From: Pteria penguin
Taxonomy: Eukaryota; Mollusca; Bivalvia; Pterioida; Pteriidae
NCBI GenBank assembly: GCA_035048485.1
Contig: CM068590.1
Coordinates: forward strand, 18,092,774 to 18,156,773
Reading direction: 5' to 3'
Length of the DNA: 64,000 nucleotides
Both the position numbers and the translations under genes were made by a program. Shown here piece by piece: positions 11,340 through 23,981 of the stretch. Numbering within the stretch: the stretch's first letter is position 1; every line of letters starts with the position of its first letter. Below the pieces are notes generated by a model. That model was not told where the DNA came from. It saw only the letters and a program-made list of their open reading frames with translations, and made no database searches.

Positions 11340-12305
11340 AGTGGAGAGTTACTAGAATCAGGTTGTCTCTTAGTCTGTCTGTCTGTCAGTCCCTATGTAG
11401 ACACAAAATTTTGCGGACTTTTTCACACATCCTTTAAGATATTGGACTGAAATCTCAATTTGATATAATATAGTTAAATTTTGTCGCAGATGACCTACTT
11501 TGCTGGAATTAGATTACTTAGTTTTGGGCATTTTTCACACATTCTTTGAGATATTGGACAAAATGTAGACAAAATACATATATGTTTATTACCATCAACC
11601 TCAGAACCACATTTTAAACACATAAACTGGACTGAAGCTTGACAACTTCTGTATTAGTAACAACTACAGACCAATATTGTATTTTTTCACTGTCTTTCTA
11701 TTTTTGTCCATATTATGTTACATGTTCTTTCCTAAACTCAGTTTCCGCGACTTTTTCGCAAATGCCTCGAAATATTGGACTGATTTTATATTCTTGCCTT
11801 TCGTGACACCAAGATCATTGCATGTACATAGTGACATTTGGATTTGGCTGGTACAATGTGTAGAAATTTATACCTTTGCAATGTACCTACCAGATGCATT
11901 TAGGGATCTTTTTGTTACCACGTCTTCCGCGACACGGAAAGACATGCCACCGACGAGCCACTGGAGGGACTCGAACCCGTGACCTCTAGGTCACGTACCT
12001 AACACCTAATCAATTGAACTAAGAGGGCTTAATATATTTGACTGAAACTTGGTACACGTCTTAACCACCAACAATTTGAATTTGAAATTTATTGCGGTTC
12101 ACTTACTTTTATCGAAATTATGTCACTGTGTCTGAAATCAGTTTTCCGGACTTATTTTTCATACAAACTTTGAGTTATTGAATTGAAACTTGGCACACAT
12201 CTGTATTATTAAACTTCCATCCGATTTCCATCCGCATTTTGTGACGGTTCACCTACTTTTGGTAGGGTTTATAATGGTTTACGTCTATGACCAAAATAAT
12301 TTTAC
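11340..12305. repeat. Degenerate repeat with recurring segments
   Basis: A segment of the form TTTTTCACACATYCTTTRAGATATTGGACTGAAA recurs in decayed form at about 11420, 11530, 11750 and 12160, each followed by a variant of GGTTCACCTACTTT. This is a diverged internally repetitive element of unknown type. A minus-strand tRNA-like SINE head sits inside it at 11962-12030. Confidence 0.5.
11962..12030 (-). repeat. tRNA-like SINE head
   Basis: On the minus strand CTCTTAGTTCAATTGATTAG and GGGTTCGAGTCCC stand in A-box and B-box positions. The 3' side continues into non-tRNA sequence, so a SINE head is more likely than a tRNA gene. Confidence 0.5.
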
Positions 12306-13163
12306 GACTTTGCTGTCGCAGAGAAAGGGGAGTAATTTTCCCCTTAACACAATTGAAGTTTAATAAGCAACTTTCATTGATAATTTTAAAGAAAATTAAT
12401 AAGAAGTAATCAAATTAGGTCAAACGTGTATAATTACACACTTTTTCTATCGCCTATCCTCTCTGATATGGTTGACGTCTTGCAGAGACCTGCCTAAACG
12501 AGTTTCTAGCTAAACATATACATGTAGTTATAACATCACAAAACATACACACGTCCTGTCCAAATGTACTATTATCTTAATTCCTTATATGGATTTTTCG
12601 AAACTATAAATGTGTCACTGCGCCCCAGTGAAGCCGTCAGTGAGCGCACTTGCACATTCAGGCTTCCCATGTCTTTTTTTCAGTGGGAATGCACGCAATC
12701 GACACGTCCCAGCACTCTATGACTATGAACCTGGGCTAAAAAGAATTTACGGAAAATTAGAAACGAAAATATTTAGTTTTCGGTTTATTGTGTCGAAGGT
12801 ATTGTCTACTTTAAAATCTTTAATGCTACATTTGTTCTTATTTTCTAGTCATTTCTGACGTCTATTTATAATACGGGGATGCCCTTGGGTATTTCAAAGT
12901 ATTAATAAGTATTTTATTCATATGCGAGGGTGTGGTTCCAAGAACATTTCATGCTCAAGGTGAGATATTTGGCATTCTAAACTTGTCGATATAAATCCGT
13001 TTTATATAGTTGTTTAGCCTATAGGATAATGTCGTTTCTACATGTGATACCAATACAATTTCTTTTCATTGCTGGGCTAATTTGAGCAGATTTCTGTAAT
13101 TTTATGAATTTGAAAACATGCATAAGGGTTATACATGGTCGAGTTTTATATATCTCTGTATTC
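12306..13163. other. Intergenic, nothing recognised
   Basis: No gene or repeat recognised. Confidence 0.4.
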
Positions 13164-13463
13164 AAATCTTTTTGAAGCAGGTGTAACCTAGTGGATAAGG
13201 TGCTCGGCTCGTGACCGGGAGGTCCCGGGTTCGACTCCCGCCCTGGGCACACCTGTGTTCTGTCTTTCGGATGAGACAATAAAAACCGAGGTCCCGTGTC
13301 ACGGTAGGCGTGGCACGTAAAAGATCCCTCACTGCTTCGGGTTGGTCCGTTGCAAAGGTCTAAATTTGTGTGAAATGCATCAGGCAGATGCGGTCACCAC
13401 ATGCGTGAAATAATCGTAGAGTGACGTAAAACAATAGTCAATCAATCAATCAAATTTTTTTGA
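13164..13463 (+). mobile_element. SINE type 1 with 12-bp TSD
   Basis: Head AACCTAGTGGATAAGGTGC, box B GGTTCGACTCC, the AAAGATCCCTCACTGCTTCG body block and a (TCAA)n tail. AAATCTTTTTGA at 13164-13175 is repeated as AAATTTTTTTGA at 13452-13463. Complete copy with a slightly decayed target duplication. Confidence 0.92.
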
Positions 13464-13839
13464 TCACGTGATATAAACCAAAAGGCCCAAAACATTCTCG
13501 ATATTAAGTGTTACTGTTTATTATAACATGTGCGTCTCCTTATAGAAGTCTTACAGCTCTTTCTATACGTCTCCAATGCATACTTCAGATACATGTGTGC
13601 AAAATAAACTACCATTGTGTAGTGAACAGATTTCACTCAAGTTGTTGCTTGACGACAAACCAGAGTCAATTCGTCTCTATAATGGCGACCAGTATTTAGT
13701 GGTTGGGTAACCAGATTTCTCGGAGAGAATCACCGACAATTCGCTCTTGTCTCCATTTGTTTCCGGTTCAGATATGACAGAAGTACAAGTAACCGTTCGA
13801 CCACCAAGGCCGCTCTGTTCATACAAGAAGAAATTTGAC

Positions 13840-13842
13840 TAA

Positions 13843-13877
<35 letters not shown>

Positions 13878-13879
13878 AT
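13840..13879. repeat. (AAAT)n microsatellite
   Basis: About ten AAAT units in tandem. Confidence 0.95.
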
Positions 13880-15373
13880 ACATAATTAAATTCTGCCATA
13901 TAGCTTACTGATTATTTCAGATATTTCTCTTTTAGTTCAATTAAGAAAATTTGGCACGGGGGGAAATTAATGTAAATGTAATCTGGGAGGGCGTTTTGAT
14001 TTAATGGGGATAGATCTTAAATACACATAGAATTTCCCCGGGGTGCGTTCTGCTATATAGTAGCCTTTAATCCAGGAGCGGATCTATGGGGGGGGGGGTA
14101 TTCTATGACGTCGTCAGAGCTGTGTTTGACTGGTTATATCGTAAGTCCAAAGCCTGGAAAGAAAATCTGAAATATGTACCAATCATAACTAAGTCTGATA
14201 TATTAAAGATCTATAGTTTACATATAGAGTTAAAATTATATTTCAAATGACCTTGAATGGAATTTCGAAATGCAGATTGCATGTTTTATGCATATATGTT
14301 AAGAGATTAGAGAGAAACTTGGTCTGCACAATGTACTGTTAAGCTTGGACAAAGTCCAGAACAGGAAGAATGCATTTGTAAACACATACTTTAAAATAAT
14401 GGTTTAATCGCTGTTTCGAGTATGCAATATCCTTGATCCGATGAAGAATGTTTTGATTTTCGAGGCGAAATATTTGCGTCACAATTAGCACTTTTTGCCT
14501 TTGGTGGCATCAGCTATTAAGCGTTAAAAACAACTAGAGGAACGTAAGTAACTAATGAAATTTTGAAGGAAAACATATCATGAATGCCTTTTGTAACAGT
14601 GATACATTATATGTAGAGGTAAAACGACTCACTAATAGTGCAAGCGGTCAAAGTTGGAACCCTTTAGTTCACATGTCGCTTATATGGTTTTGTGAATGTC
14701 GACACTGCAGAATGTAAATGTCGGGATGACCATACAGCAAACTTCGGTAATTTTCAAAGTTTGATTCTAGTTTTATGTCACACCTAGTTCATTGAAGTTA
14801 TATAGTGACGGCATCAGATATGGAATAAACTGTGACAGAGTGGTGAGCATCTACTGCCCAACGGCTACAACCGATGTCAGACTACAAAATACATTATCGT
14901 GTAACATATATACATAACATTGTGGTAGATAGATAGTTATATTAGTCTTACCATGATGCATTCAATCAATCTATTGTTATCCATGAAGATCAAGGCAAGA
15001 TAAGAGTGTTTGTCGATAATCAGACTGCTCATGGTTAAAAGTACATCTCCTTTCAAGTGGGACTATTTGTTTAAATATTTCCCTCTATTATTTTGTTTCA
15101 CTGCGTGACAGCGAGAAATCAAGTTGTTTGCATTTCGTAATATTTCGTTTACAAGTCTGAAAAGTCGATTTAGATAGACATATCTATATTTGAGGTCAGT
15201 TGTAATTTTCATCGACTGGAAAAAAAAACCCCGAGACGAATAAAATAAAATTACATCACACTTTAAATTAGCCGCCAGAGGTACAAAAGTGAGCATGCTT
15301 GGTTTAATCCGAAAATAAGACCATGGTGGATGATTTAGAACTGACGTCATTTGTACATGATTTGTAGATATCA
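13880..15373. other. Intergenic with an isolated GCGGATC end
   Basis: GAGCGGATCTATGGGGGGGG near 14074 resembles the left end of the window's G-rich short elements without an obvious right end. Nothing else recognised. Confidence 0.35.
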
Positions 15374-15374
15374 A

Positions 15375-15421
<47 letters not shown>
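15374..15421. repeat. (TC)n microsatellite
   Basis: CT dinucleotide run of about 48 bp, followed directly by a short (CA)n run. Confidence 0.95.
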
Positions 15422-15425
<4 letters not shown>

Positions 15426-16117
15426 CACACACATTGATCCCACCTTTGATGAGAGATGCTTACAATCGTTTACAATACGTAGACGTTATACACAAAATCC
15501 AGTCTACATACGAAATTCTGCGAAAATATTGAGGGCAGATTTCAGTCTGATCATCGAAGCTGGAGTGACTGCATTTTATTAATATTTTACAACAAAACCT
15601 GGGACATTTAAGGTGATTTATATCTCTTCACTTTGAAGAAATGTAAATTATATTGCATCCAAGAATCCTAAAATGAATCGGTTACGTGTCCATATCCGCG
15701 TCTTGCAAAAGATGTTGCTTTTAAGGCGCGAATCCAGGGACCGAGAACGGCGGTTCGGACCCACATTAAAATTCGACACAAATTCCATTTTCTTTCTGGT
15801 GTGTAATAAAATAGGTTAATGGAATGTTTCCTAGTTTTGGGATTCAGCTTGAAATTCTTTAATATTACCCATGGAAAGCCGTAGACTACGGACAAACATT
15901 CAGTTATAGAATTTCATCGAGGAGTAAATTTATGTAGCTGTGTTTGAATAGATATCATTTTCCCCCTTGGTCTTGTTGACTTAAACGCCCTTTATTTAAA
16001 TTAATATTAAAGAATTTGGTATACATTACGTGCCGACGGAAAAATACATTCCCAATATTCAAGATTGTACTATAAGAAAACGAAACTGGAAATGGCCTGT
16101 TTACAACCCCAACATTG
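15422..16117. other. Intergenic, nothing recognised
   Basis: No gene or repeat recognised. Confidence 0.4.
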
Positions 16118-16365
16118 ACCGGCGTAGCTTAGTCGATAGTGTGCTTAGGTCGGGATCAAGAGGTATCGGTTTCGAATCCCACCAATGATTCGACGGTGTC
16201 TTGTCTTTCGGATGAGTTGACAATCTCCTAGCCCTCCCCACCCCATCCCCATTCGGGTCACGGTAGTTGTTGACTCTCTCATTGTTTAGGATGTGTCCGT
16301 TGTCGCGGTCCGAACTAACCACTATGACGTAATCTTAGAATAATCTTGACGTGGCGTATAACAAC
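16118..16365 (+). mobile_element. SINE type 1, old diverged copy
   Basis: The head CCGGCGTAGCTTAGTCG, a box-B-like GGTTTCGAATCCC, TTGTCTTTCGGATGAG and a GACGTGGCGTATAACAACAA tail follow the order of type 1 SINEs but with many changes. No target duplication was found. Confidence 0.75.
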
Positions 16366-17480
16366 AAGCATACAGCATACATGTTTTTAGTGCTTTTCTG
16401 GGTTTACAGTTTAATGCCCCACCCTGTCCCACCCCATGTGCAAAGCTGCACCCCCTACAGACTTATTTTGTTTTCTACATGTAAAAGATAAAAATAGTAT
16501 TTACTCCCAATTTTCCTTCACTTTCACGCATTATTAGTGTGAGAATTAATTATTCAAATTCAATATTTATGTTTTCGTGCAGTAATCTCTTAAAAAGAAC
16601 TGTCGCTTTATTCGCTTGGTGAATATCAATGATTAAGCTTATCGGACTGGCATTCTTTCAAAGTAAATAACGCCATAATGTTGATGAAATTCTATACGAA
16701 AGCTTCTTATTTTAAGGTGCTTACAAGGATAAAAAGAGGTTTTCTTAACAAGCAAATAATCTGGAACACTGATATTTCGTTCTTTTATCTACAAATTTTT
16801 ATATTCTTTCAATAAAGTTGGCCTTATAGGCAGAGTACTTCGTCATAAACATTAACCCGACTTAAAAAGAGAACTAAAGATGTTGATAGCATTTCTTTCC
16901 ACTATTCGATCGTCATGGTCCGTTGCACACTGACTAGAAGTAATTAAGGTAAACGAAGCACAGGTGAATTTTATTTCCAGAAGGTTGCGAGGAGCACGAT
17001 GTTTAACAAGGCGAGCATATGTTCCTAATCTTAAGATGTTTTCTTACATGGAAATTTACACTCAGTAGGAAATAAATATTTTTTTCCTTCTGGATTTATC
17101 ATTCAAATAAGGCGGTTATCGTGTATCATTTCTTTTTAAACTTCGGGTATTTCAAGGTAAGCACATTTAATCCGGGTATATCCTTTATCAATAACATTCT
17201 TTCATTGTAAACCGGTTTTACTTTTTCTAAAAATTGCTCACTTGTTCATCGAGCGAGGGGGACATTTGTTTATTACAGTTGTAGATGCTCTTTCATAAAC
17301 ATCAGTCTGTGATCGGAGCCATGTAATTCATTTATATTTTATGTTTAATTTTAACCAGGTCAAACAAATTGGGACTGTCCATTGAAGTGTAAACTTAAAG
17401 GGCCTCTCGTGCTGTCACAGTGATTTTTCTATCGGAGTAAACACTGAACATATTCAACTAGACGGGCACCTGTTTCAATA
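16366..17480. other. 5' flank of the PTB-like gene
   Basis: AT-rich upstream region without a clear TATA box or repeat. It must contain the promoter and 5' UTR of the downstream gene. A 5' UTR intron cannot be excluded from sequence alone. Confidence 0.4.
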
Positions 17481-19100
17481 ATGGCGGCCAGCGTCGCAGA
17501 AAGGAAAGTGTGGTACCTAGGGAGCTGGAAAAATGACGTCATTGCTGATAACGTCATCCGACAGATTTCGTCACTTGTGAGGGATAAAAAAGGAGTGAAA
17601 GTAAAAGTGCAATTAGCCGGAGATGGACTTCGGGTCGTGAGATCTAATTTCGTGCAAGGTAAAACACTTACAGATTTTGTTGCAATTCAGAATCTTTACT
17701 ATATGACCGTAAATCAACATTATCCCGAATGTTTGCTAGTTATAGCAAAAGACACGACGCACAAATATCAGATCCTTGCGTTCAGATGCGCAAGCGGTCT
17801 AGATGCCGGATTCTTAATTCAAAGTTTGCAAACCATCCGAAAGAGATTTCGACCCGGAGAAGGCTATAATTTCGAATTCACTCAGAAAGAAGGTGGAAAT
17901 TGGACTTTGCGATCAAAACCAGCCGGACAGGACAAACGACAGTTAAGTACGATTGTCGACATGCATCCTGACGGTAAAACAGTTACTCATCAAAATGGTG
18001 TTGTGACAGCTCCCAGAAAATATGAAAAACGTTCCGCCTCCGTAGCACACACGCAACAAAAAATTAATGAGAGTAATACGAAAAACTATGAAGTTCATGT
18101 TGCGCGTGCGCAGAACTCGCCTCCTGTCGTCAGAGAAAAAGTATTCCGCGAGGAGGTGTACTCGAAAGGGAAAACCCAACACAATATTGGAATTCAGGCG
18201 GCCACGACCGAGAATTTTGCAGATAATGTCTCTGAAGTTTCGGACACAAGTCAGGCATTTCAGCATGAACTAAATTATTTGTCAAATGAACTTCGAGAAA
18301 TCAAATTTATGCTTGAGAAATCTACGGGAATTAGTGCCGAAGAGTACCATGATAAGGAAGGTAAACCTAGAGAGGAACCGAGTGTCGAGAGTCAGGTAAA
18401 TGATGCACTGCGACCAATTGACGCTGTTGTTATAACGGACGATGAGGGGGATTCCCCTGTAACAAATGGACATTTTTTCCGTCAGCAGAGTTTGAACAGC
18501 GAAGACGGAGAGGTCCGTGTAGCTGTGCCCGATTACAGAAGCTTTGGTGTGCAGACTACAAAGTACTCCGCAACAAAATCCAGTACACTGCCCGCGAACA
18601 GCCAATCGCAGACTAGCGATCAACCAGAATTACTACGTGCTACTACAGCCACGACATATGAAGCGTGGAAGGATGAAGTAGTGTTACGTAACAAACCAGG
18701 ACGTTCGCAACGTCCCCGCACCGCCGTATACCATTCAAATTCCTTACGTTCTTCCGTTTCCGGTAGTGTTAGAGGAAGCGTACGAGGAGTTCCGAATGAC
18801 CAAGTGCATTTCGTCACCGTGTATGGCGATTCTCATAAAGGAAGTATGCCGAATCAACAACGATTCTCTACGTCTGTTCGTCGGCCGATCGAAAAGGTGT
18901 ATGTTCGTCCGAACGGATCCATAAAATATCGACCACATTCCGTTCATATCGTCCCAGCGAAGCCGATATACACATCTGTTCCGCAAGTTTTGGACATGAA
19001 CCAAAATAAAATCAACGGAAGTGTTATCAATTCGGAAATTCAGACGAACGGACATTCCAGCAATCCAAGTACGCCTAGGGGTGTTATTATTCGGTCGTAA
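17481..19100 (+). CDS. PTB/PID-domain-like protein, intronless, 539 aa
   Basis: A single uninterrupted frame with a good start context (A at -3, G at +4). Residues about 9-123 have the layout of a phosphotyrosine-binding/PID fold: strand VWYLGSW, strand KVKVQLAGDGLRVV, then FVAIQNLYYMTVNQHYPECL, YQILAFRC and a closing helix LDAGFLIQSLQTIRKRF. PTB folds are PH-like adaptor modules that bind NPxY-type peptides or lipids; that is family knowledge, and ligand binding here is not shown. Residues about 258-282 form a short heptad-like helix (FQHELNYLSNELREIKFMLE). The rest is Ser/Thr/Arg/Asn-rich and probably disordered, so a cytoplasmic scaffold or adaptor is my inference. No other domain was recognised. 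Its codon choice and open length contrast sharply with the surrounding non-coding DNA, so the gene is real. Lack of introns in an intron-rich neighbourhood suggests either a retrocopy or one large coding exon of a gene with 5' non-coding exons. Confidence 0.88.
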   Translation: MAASVAERKVWYLGSWKNDVIADNVIRQISSLVRDKKGVKVKVQLAGDGLRVVRSNFVQGKTLTDFVAIQNLYYMTVNQHYPECLLVIAKDTTHKYQILAFRCASGLDAGFLIQSLQTIRKRFRPGEGYNFEFTQKEGGNWTLRSKPAGQDKRQLSTIVDMHPDGKTVTHQNGVVTAPRKYEKRSASVAHTQQKINESNTKNYEVHVARAQNSPPVVREKVFREEVYSKGKTQHNIGIQAATTENFADNVSEVSDTSQAFQHELNYLSNELREIKFMLEKSTGISAEEYHDKEGKPREEPSVESQVNDALRPIDAVVITDDEGDSPVTNGHFFRQQSLNSEDGEVRVAVPDYRSFGVQTTKYSATKSSTLPANSQSQTSDQPELLRATTATTYEAWKDEVVLRNKPGRSQRPRTAVYHSNSLRSSVSGSVRGSVRGVPNDQVHFVTVYGDSHKGSMPNQQRFSTSVRRPIEKVYVRPNGSIKYRPHSVHIVPAKPIYTSVPQVLDMNQNKINGSVINSEIQTNGHSSNPSTPRGVIIRS

Positions 19101-19103
19101 TCC

Positions 19104-19109
19104 AATAAA
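19104..19109 (+). promoter_or_regulatory. AATAAA near stop codon
   Basis: AATAAA begins four bases after the stop codon, which is unusually close for the operating poly(A) signal. ATTAAATTAAA near 19240 is an alternative. Confidence 0.35.
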
Positions 19110-21911
19110 CTTTCGTTATAATAAGTTATATCTATATAACAAAATCATATGACATTTTGACCACTGTATCATTATCACCTGCGATATTTCACACAGATTG
19201 GGATCCATATACATGTTTTATGCATAGTGTTTATTTGTATTAAATTAAACGAAAGAAGGCATCCAGGTAAGGATGCAGGGGGTGTAGAGGCATTCAGTAG
19301 ATGGCGTATTACTTACTTCTTCTAAAACTTTTTTTCCTTTTTCACCACATTTTAAACCATCTTGAATGGATTCTTTCGTGCGGTGCAGAAATGTGGGGCG
19401 ATCTTTCGGTAATGTGGACAACCCTGCATCCTCCTGTGACGTATTCAGACACTTACAATTTGTACATATATATTGTTTATATAGTATATGTTACTTTATG
19501 GTTCCCACATATAGGGGCATTAAACCTAATATTAACAATATCGCTTTATTTTACAATATTCTGCCTTGTTGGTCATACGTCACAAGGGTTTAGGGTTTGA
19601 TTCCCGGATTTGTCACAGTGCCTGAGATAAGTACACGTCATTTAATCCTTGCTGCAACCGATACTTGCTATATAAGGTATAGTTAAATCTATTTTAGCCA
19701 CGCCTACAACGTACTTTATTGTGACGTCACAACTAAAGTTTGACGAGCCAGTATTCATGACGTCATGGTTACCATTTGACTAACAGGTGCGATGCCGGAC
19801 ATCTGACTAGTTCTTAGTATATCTTTTATTTCTCACTACATGTCCAAATTGGAATAGTGTCACAAAACCTGTAATATGGACCATTCTGCTCTGATACCAC
19901 AGTCAAAATACTAGCGTCATGATGCAAACTGTGGCAAAAGTACTTAGTCGGGCAATAGATTCCTGAGGATGCATAAGTAGTATTTTGTTGGTTATTCAGA
20001 GCCAAAACACGATTGTCTCATACACATGGTGCATCCGGAAAACCAGGTTGGTGTTTGTTTTTTTTACTAGAAAACCAGACTGGACGTGAATACTCTTTAG
20101 TTCGCGGAGGTAGGTCACATGGCGCGAAGATGGCGATTGTCAACACGCCGGTAATGGCGCATAATTTTCAAATAATTGATGTGATTTTTCTAGTATTTGA
20201 TTTGAAAAATAATGAGGATTACTCGGTTTTACACTTGTTTTAATTGGGATCTAGTTCAGTTTCAAACATACTCAGGCGATTTACTTGTAAAATTTACACG
20301 TATTCATACACTCACGTCCGAGTCTGGCTACTGTTACGTAGTATAAAGAACCGACTCGTGTGTTCCGGATGATACATGATGGCGAACAGTCTTCAGTGTT
20401 GGCAGTAAATTACCGAACTTAGGTTGGTATATTGACTTTTTTAAAAATTTGCTTGACCAGGATTCGAACACAAATATAATAAAGTTATAAAATTATACTT
20501 AAGTTCCAGGCTCTTCAGGCTACTCAAGCCGAACCTCAGTAGCAGTATTAAGGCGAACTTAAAAGCTGAAAGTACATACCAATCTTCAAGGCAGAGTTAC
20601 GGTCCTTGCACTCCCTTTAATTTCTGCTAACTACTAAAAGTAGTCCCTAGTCAGAAGGCAGAAAATATAGACTGTTTTGCGTGTTTTGGGGGAAATGTCA
20701 TCGTATTCAAGTTATCTGGGCGAAAATTAGACAATGAGGGATTCATTCAGAAATTACAAGACGTCTTAGGTGCAAATGATAGAGTGTTATTGACAAACTG
20801 TACGCTGAGAAAATATAATGCAGTATAAATTCAGGGTTGATTTCATGTAGAAACCCGATTGAAACTCAGTGTAATATGGTAAATGCTTTAAATTTAATAA
20901 ATCCACTGAAGACCAAGTCATATCATCTAGAGGCAAAATTCTGATTTTACAAGAATCTTGTAAAACCTGAGAGTTGGCAGAGGTGTGTGTGGATTGTAAA
21001 GGAACGACAACCCTGCTTCGGAGATTGAGTACATGTACATACCGGACACTACGACTCTTGCATTGTTTACATTAGCGATCAGGGTTCCCAATCTGTAATA
21101 CGAGTCGGATTTTGTTGCGAAATCAGAGCATGTCAGTAACAAATTGTGTTTAAAGTATTTAACATGTGATTATGAATGTGGGTTTAGGTAATCACTGATG
21201 TAAATCCCAACGAGGTGAAGTGGTTGGCTGATTGGCGACGCAGTTAAAAAGCCGCTGGTTTGAACCTTGTTGGTGACCAGATATGTTGGATGAATGTCCA
21301 AGGACGAAGTGTAAAGCGAGAATTTTCGAGGATTGGAGTGACACACGAGGGAGGGGATGGGAAGAATATTAACTTGCTGTATTAAGATGTGTAAAGTTAT
21401 ATGCGGCTGAAATTGGGTATACTTTTAAAGCAATCCAATATATAAATGGGTATCATTCTCACTTCAAAGTATATTTCAAAATGGTTATCAATTGAGTAAA
21501 AGAATATATATCAGTAAGTAAAACATACGTGTAGATTAGAGAAAAGGACGTATTTGCACTATGTCCAGAATATGAATGGGTATGGTTTCGCACTTTGTCT
21601 AATATTAGAATTGATAGGAAGCTGATCACTGCAGCCATATGCCTGTACCCTATATTCATTGCAAGTTAGTCCCCATGGACCGGCATTAGGTATCTAGATT
21701 GTCATAGTAATGATCAACATTCTAACCATGCACGAATGTACTTACAATATAGACACAAAATGATTGAAAGTTGTGCTAAACAAACACACAAACAAACCAA
21801 CAAACCACAACAGTTGACCTTCAGTTCCAGTAAGCTTCTTAAAACGACTTAAAATTCTATGGTGTGTGCATGATAATGATAGAACGCAGCGTTTAAACCC
21901 TTACAACTCTA
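19110..21911. other. Intergenic with tRNA-like remnants
   Basis: GGGTTTGATTCCC near 19588 and TGGTTTGAACCTTG near 21248 look like isolated box-B remnants of old SINEs. TGACGTCA occurs at 19722-19729 and 19758-19765. No coding region is supported. Confidence 0.35.
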
Positions 21912-22128
21912 CATAGGCGGATCTAGATTTTTTAAAAGAGGCGGGGGGAGGGGGCTGCAGCCTTCCACGACTAATATTTTGCACTATTCGGTCCGGAAAA
22001 GGGGGAGGCACTGCAACCCAAAAAATTGTTGAAAAAGACTTTTTTTTATAAAATTGTCCCACCAAAAAGGGTGGGTGGGTGGGGGTGTTTGCAACCCTTA
22101 CAACCCAATCCCTTCTAAATCCGTCAAT
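21912..22128. mobile_element. GGCGGATCTAG short element, subfamily B
   Basis: Starts CATAGGCGGATCTAGA, followed by a G-rich run, CTGCAGCC, ACTAATRTTTTG and GGTCCGGAAAAGGGG, and ends CTAAATCCGTCAATG. A close relative sits at 44042-44246 with the same blocks in the same order. Non-coding and MITE-like. Confidence 0.7.
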
Positions 22129-23369
22129 GTTCTAGTGTAAACCTACATACAAGTACAGTCACCATATTACAATATAGTTTTGTTTGTATAAAATTTCAAA
22201 AAAGAAGTACACTTGTATAGTTCCCAACTTGACCTTTACCTTGACACTAGCGTGCTATCCATACCAACAGATTTACCTTCCATGTTACCAAGCGCCCTTA
22301 CGCGGAATCCAACTCAGATTCCGAATCGGTAATTTCCGGCGCCCTTATGCGTCACAATGCGCTTGATGTACAACTTTATTGGAACTCGCTGTGTGTCACA
22401 ATGAACACCAAGTATGCATTTTATAATGCGTTTAGTATGTATTATTTATGGAATGAATTTACTTATTGCATTTTAATTAAAACTTGTTTGATAATGTTAT
22501 GTTAATGAATACAATAGTAAATAATCTACATATTTACACGAGTTTGTCATTCATATCAGTGGTGGCTCCAACGGGTAATTCGGGATCGGAATTCCTCTTT
22601 TTCGTCAGATATTTTACAATTCATATGTGCCGTTTTGAAATGTTTTTGTTTCGAGCATTCACATTGTATACACATGTATAGATACTAAAACAGAAGATGT
22701 CTACAACTCTGAGGCACCTGGTCGATGGTCTCACCTCTAATTTTAAGATAAACATGAATAAAATTCGTTGTTACAAGTACCACCACACTGTCATTACACA
22801 AGTTACTTCCATATTTGACTGTCAATGGCACTTTTCCTATTTTGGGAGCTGGAATTTTCTTCGTTGGATCCGCCCATGAGTTGACTGGGTTGATATTTTC
22901 TGACAGTTAAAGGTGATCCATCACAGCACCGAATCTGTGATTTATTCATTAAATTAACATTTCTGAAGCAAGTAATGACATTACATGATTAAGACTATTC
23001 ATTCATCATAGCTGTTTGAGACTGTACTGAGAAAACTCGTACATAGAAAGCATAGTAATTAAAGGTGTAAATTTCCAGAGAGTGTTTCTTTTTTATATCA
23101 CCTTGGAGTAGTATCAACAAAGAGTTGCATTGTTCGAATCTATGCTATTTACTCCTTTCCTATATTAATTGTCATCAGTTTGGAGAAGTGTTGTGATACC
23201 ACCAGCACCACAGTAGGATTATTTCATCAAAATGGTGAAGGAGAATTCGTGTCTATTGGCAGAGAATAACTGATAACCCAGAGAAAATGACTGATCCCTC
23301 GCTAGGTATACTGGCTAGGGGTTTTCCGATTAAACCCCCTCATTGCTCTTGAGGATGAGTCCGACTTAG
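22129..23369. other. Intergenic, nothing recognised
   Basis: No gene or repeat recognised. Confidence 0.4.
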
Positions 23370-23396
23370 AGAGAGAGAGAGAGAGAGAGAGAGAGC
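23370..23396. repeat. (GA)n microsatellite
   Basis: About 13 GA dinucleotides. Confidence 0.9.
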
Positions 23397-23502
23397 AGTG
23401 AACTCAGCACACCGATTTAGCCCTCTGGCGACCAATTTCTAATTAAGGTCATCCCCACCCCATCAACACTTCGTCAAAGTCATTTTAGGTTGCATTTCTT
23501 TC

Positions 23503-23799
23503 AAAACTACTGGAGGCCGGCGTGGCCTAGTGGTAGCGCGCTGGACTCCTGATCGGGAGGCCGGTTTTCGAGTCCCAATCTAGTCATGCCGGTGTCCTGT
23601 CTTTCGGATGAGACATTAAAAACCGAGGCCCCTTGTCGTGGTATGCATGGCACGTTAAAGATCCCTCACTGCTTCGGGTGGGTCCGTTGCAAAGGTCAAA
23701 TTTGTATGCCCCGCATCAGGCTGATGCCGTCACCATATACTTGAAATATTCGTGGTGTGACGTTAAACAAAAATCAATCAATCAATCAAAACTACTGGA
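23503..23799 (+). mobile_element. SINE type 1 with perfect 12-bp TSD
   Basis: Complete head GCCGGCGTGGCCTAGTGG, box B, body and (TCAA)n tail. AAAACTACTGGA occurs exactly at 23503-23514 and 23788-23799. It is one of the best-preserved copies and a good family reference. Confidence 0.95.
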
Positions 23800-23817
23800 A
23801 GTCACCGTTGCCGGTTG

Positions 23818-23935
23818 AGTTTACGTCACTTTCAACAACTTTTCAACCGTTTTGTGACGGTGAAGTAGGAGATAAATTGCCTCGAAACAGTGGTGCAATT
23901 CGGGATTCGAACCTGGATCGCCTGATTGCGGTCCA
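23818..23935 (-). mobile_element. SINE type 2, old copy
   Basis: Read on the minus strand it gives the box-B-like CCAGGTTCGAATCCC, then TGCGCCACTGTTTCGAGGCA and GTTGTTGAAAGTGACGTAAA, matching the type 2 body with many changes. The younger type 1 SINE lies just 3' of it. Confidence 0.7.
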
Positions 23936-23981
23936 TTGTAATGTGTTCATAATATACGTGTGGATTGCCGATTAACTACTT

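Noticed and set aside
18067..19055. Alternative frames inside the PTB-like gene on both strands
   Set aside because: Shadows of the 539-codon frame, which alone shows domain-like sequence and a good start context.
19722..19765. Pair of TGACGTCA sites as a promoter
   Set aside because: TGACGTCA recurs at many intergenic places here (for example 1731, 5682, 11230), and no gene follows this pair. Only the pair conserved at both unknown genes was kept.
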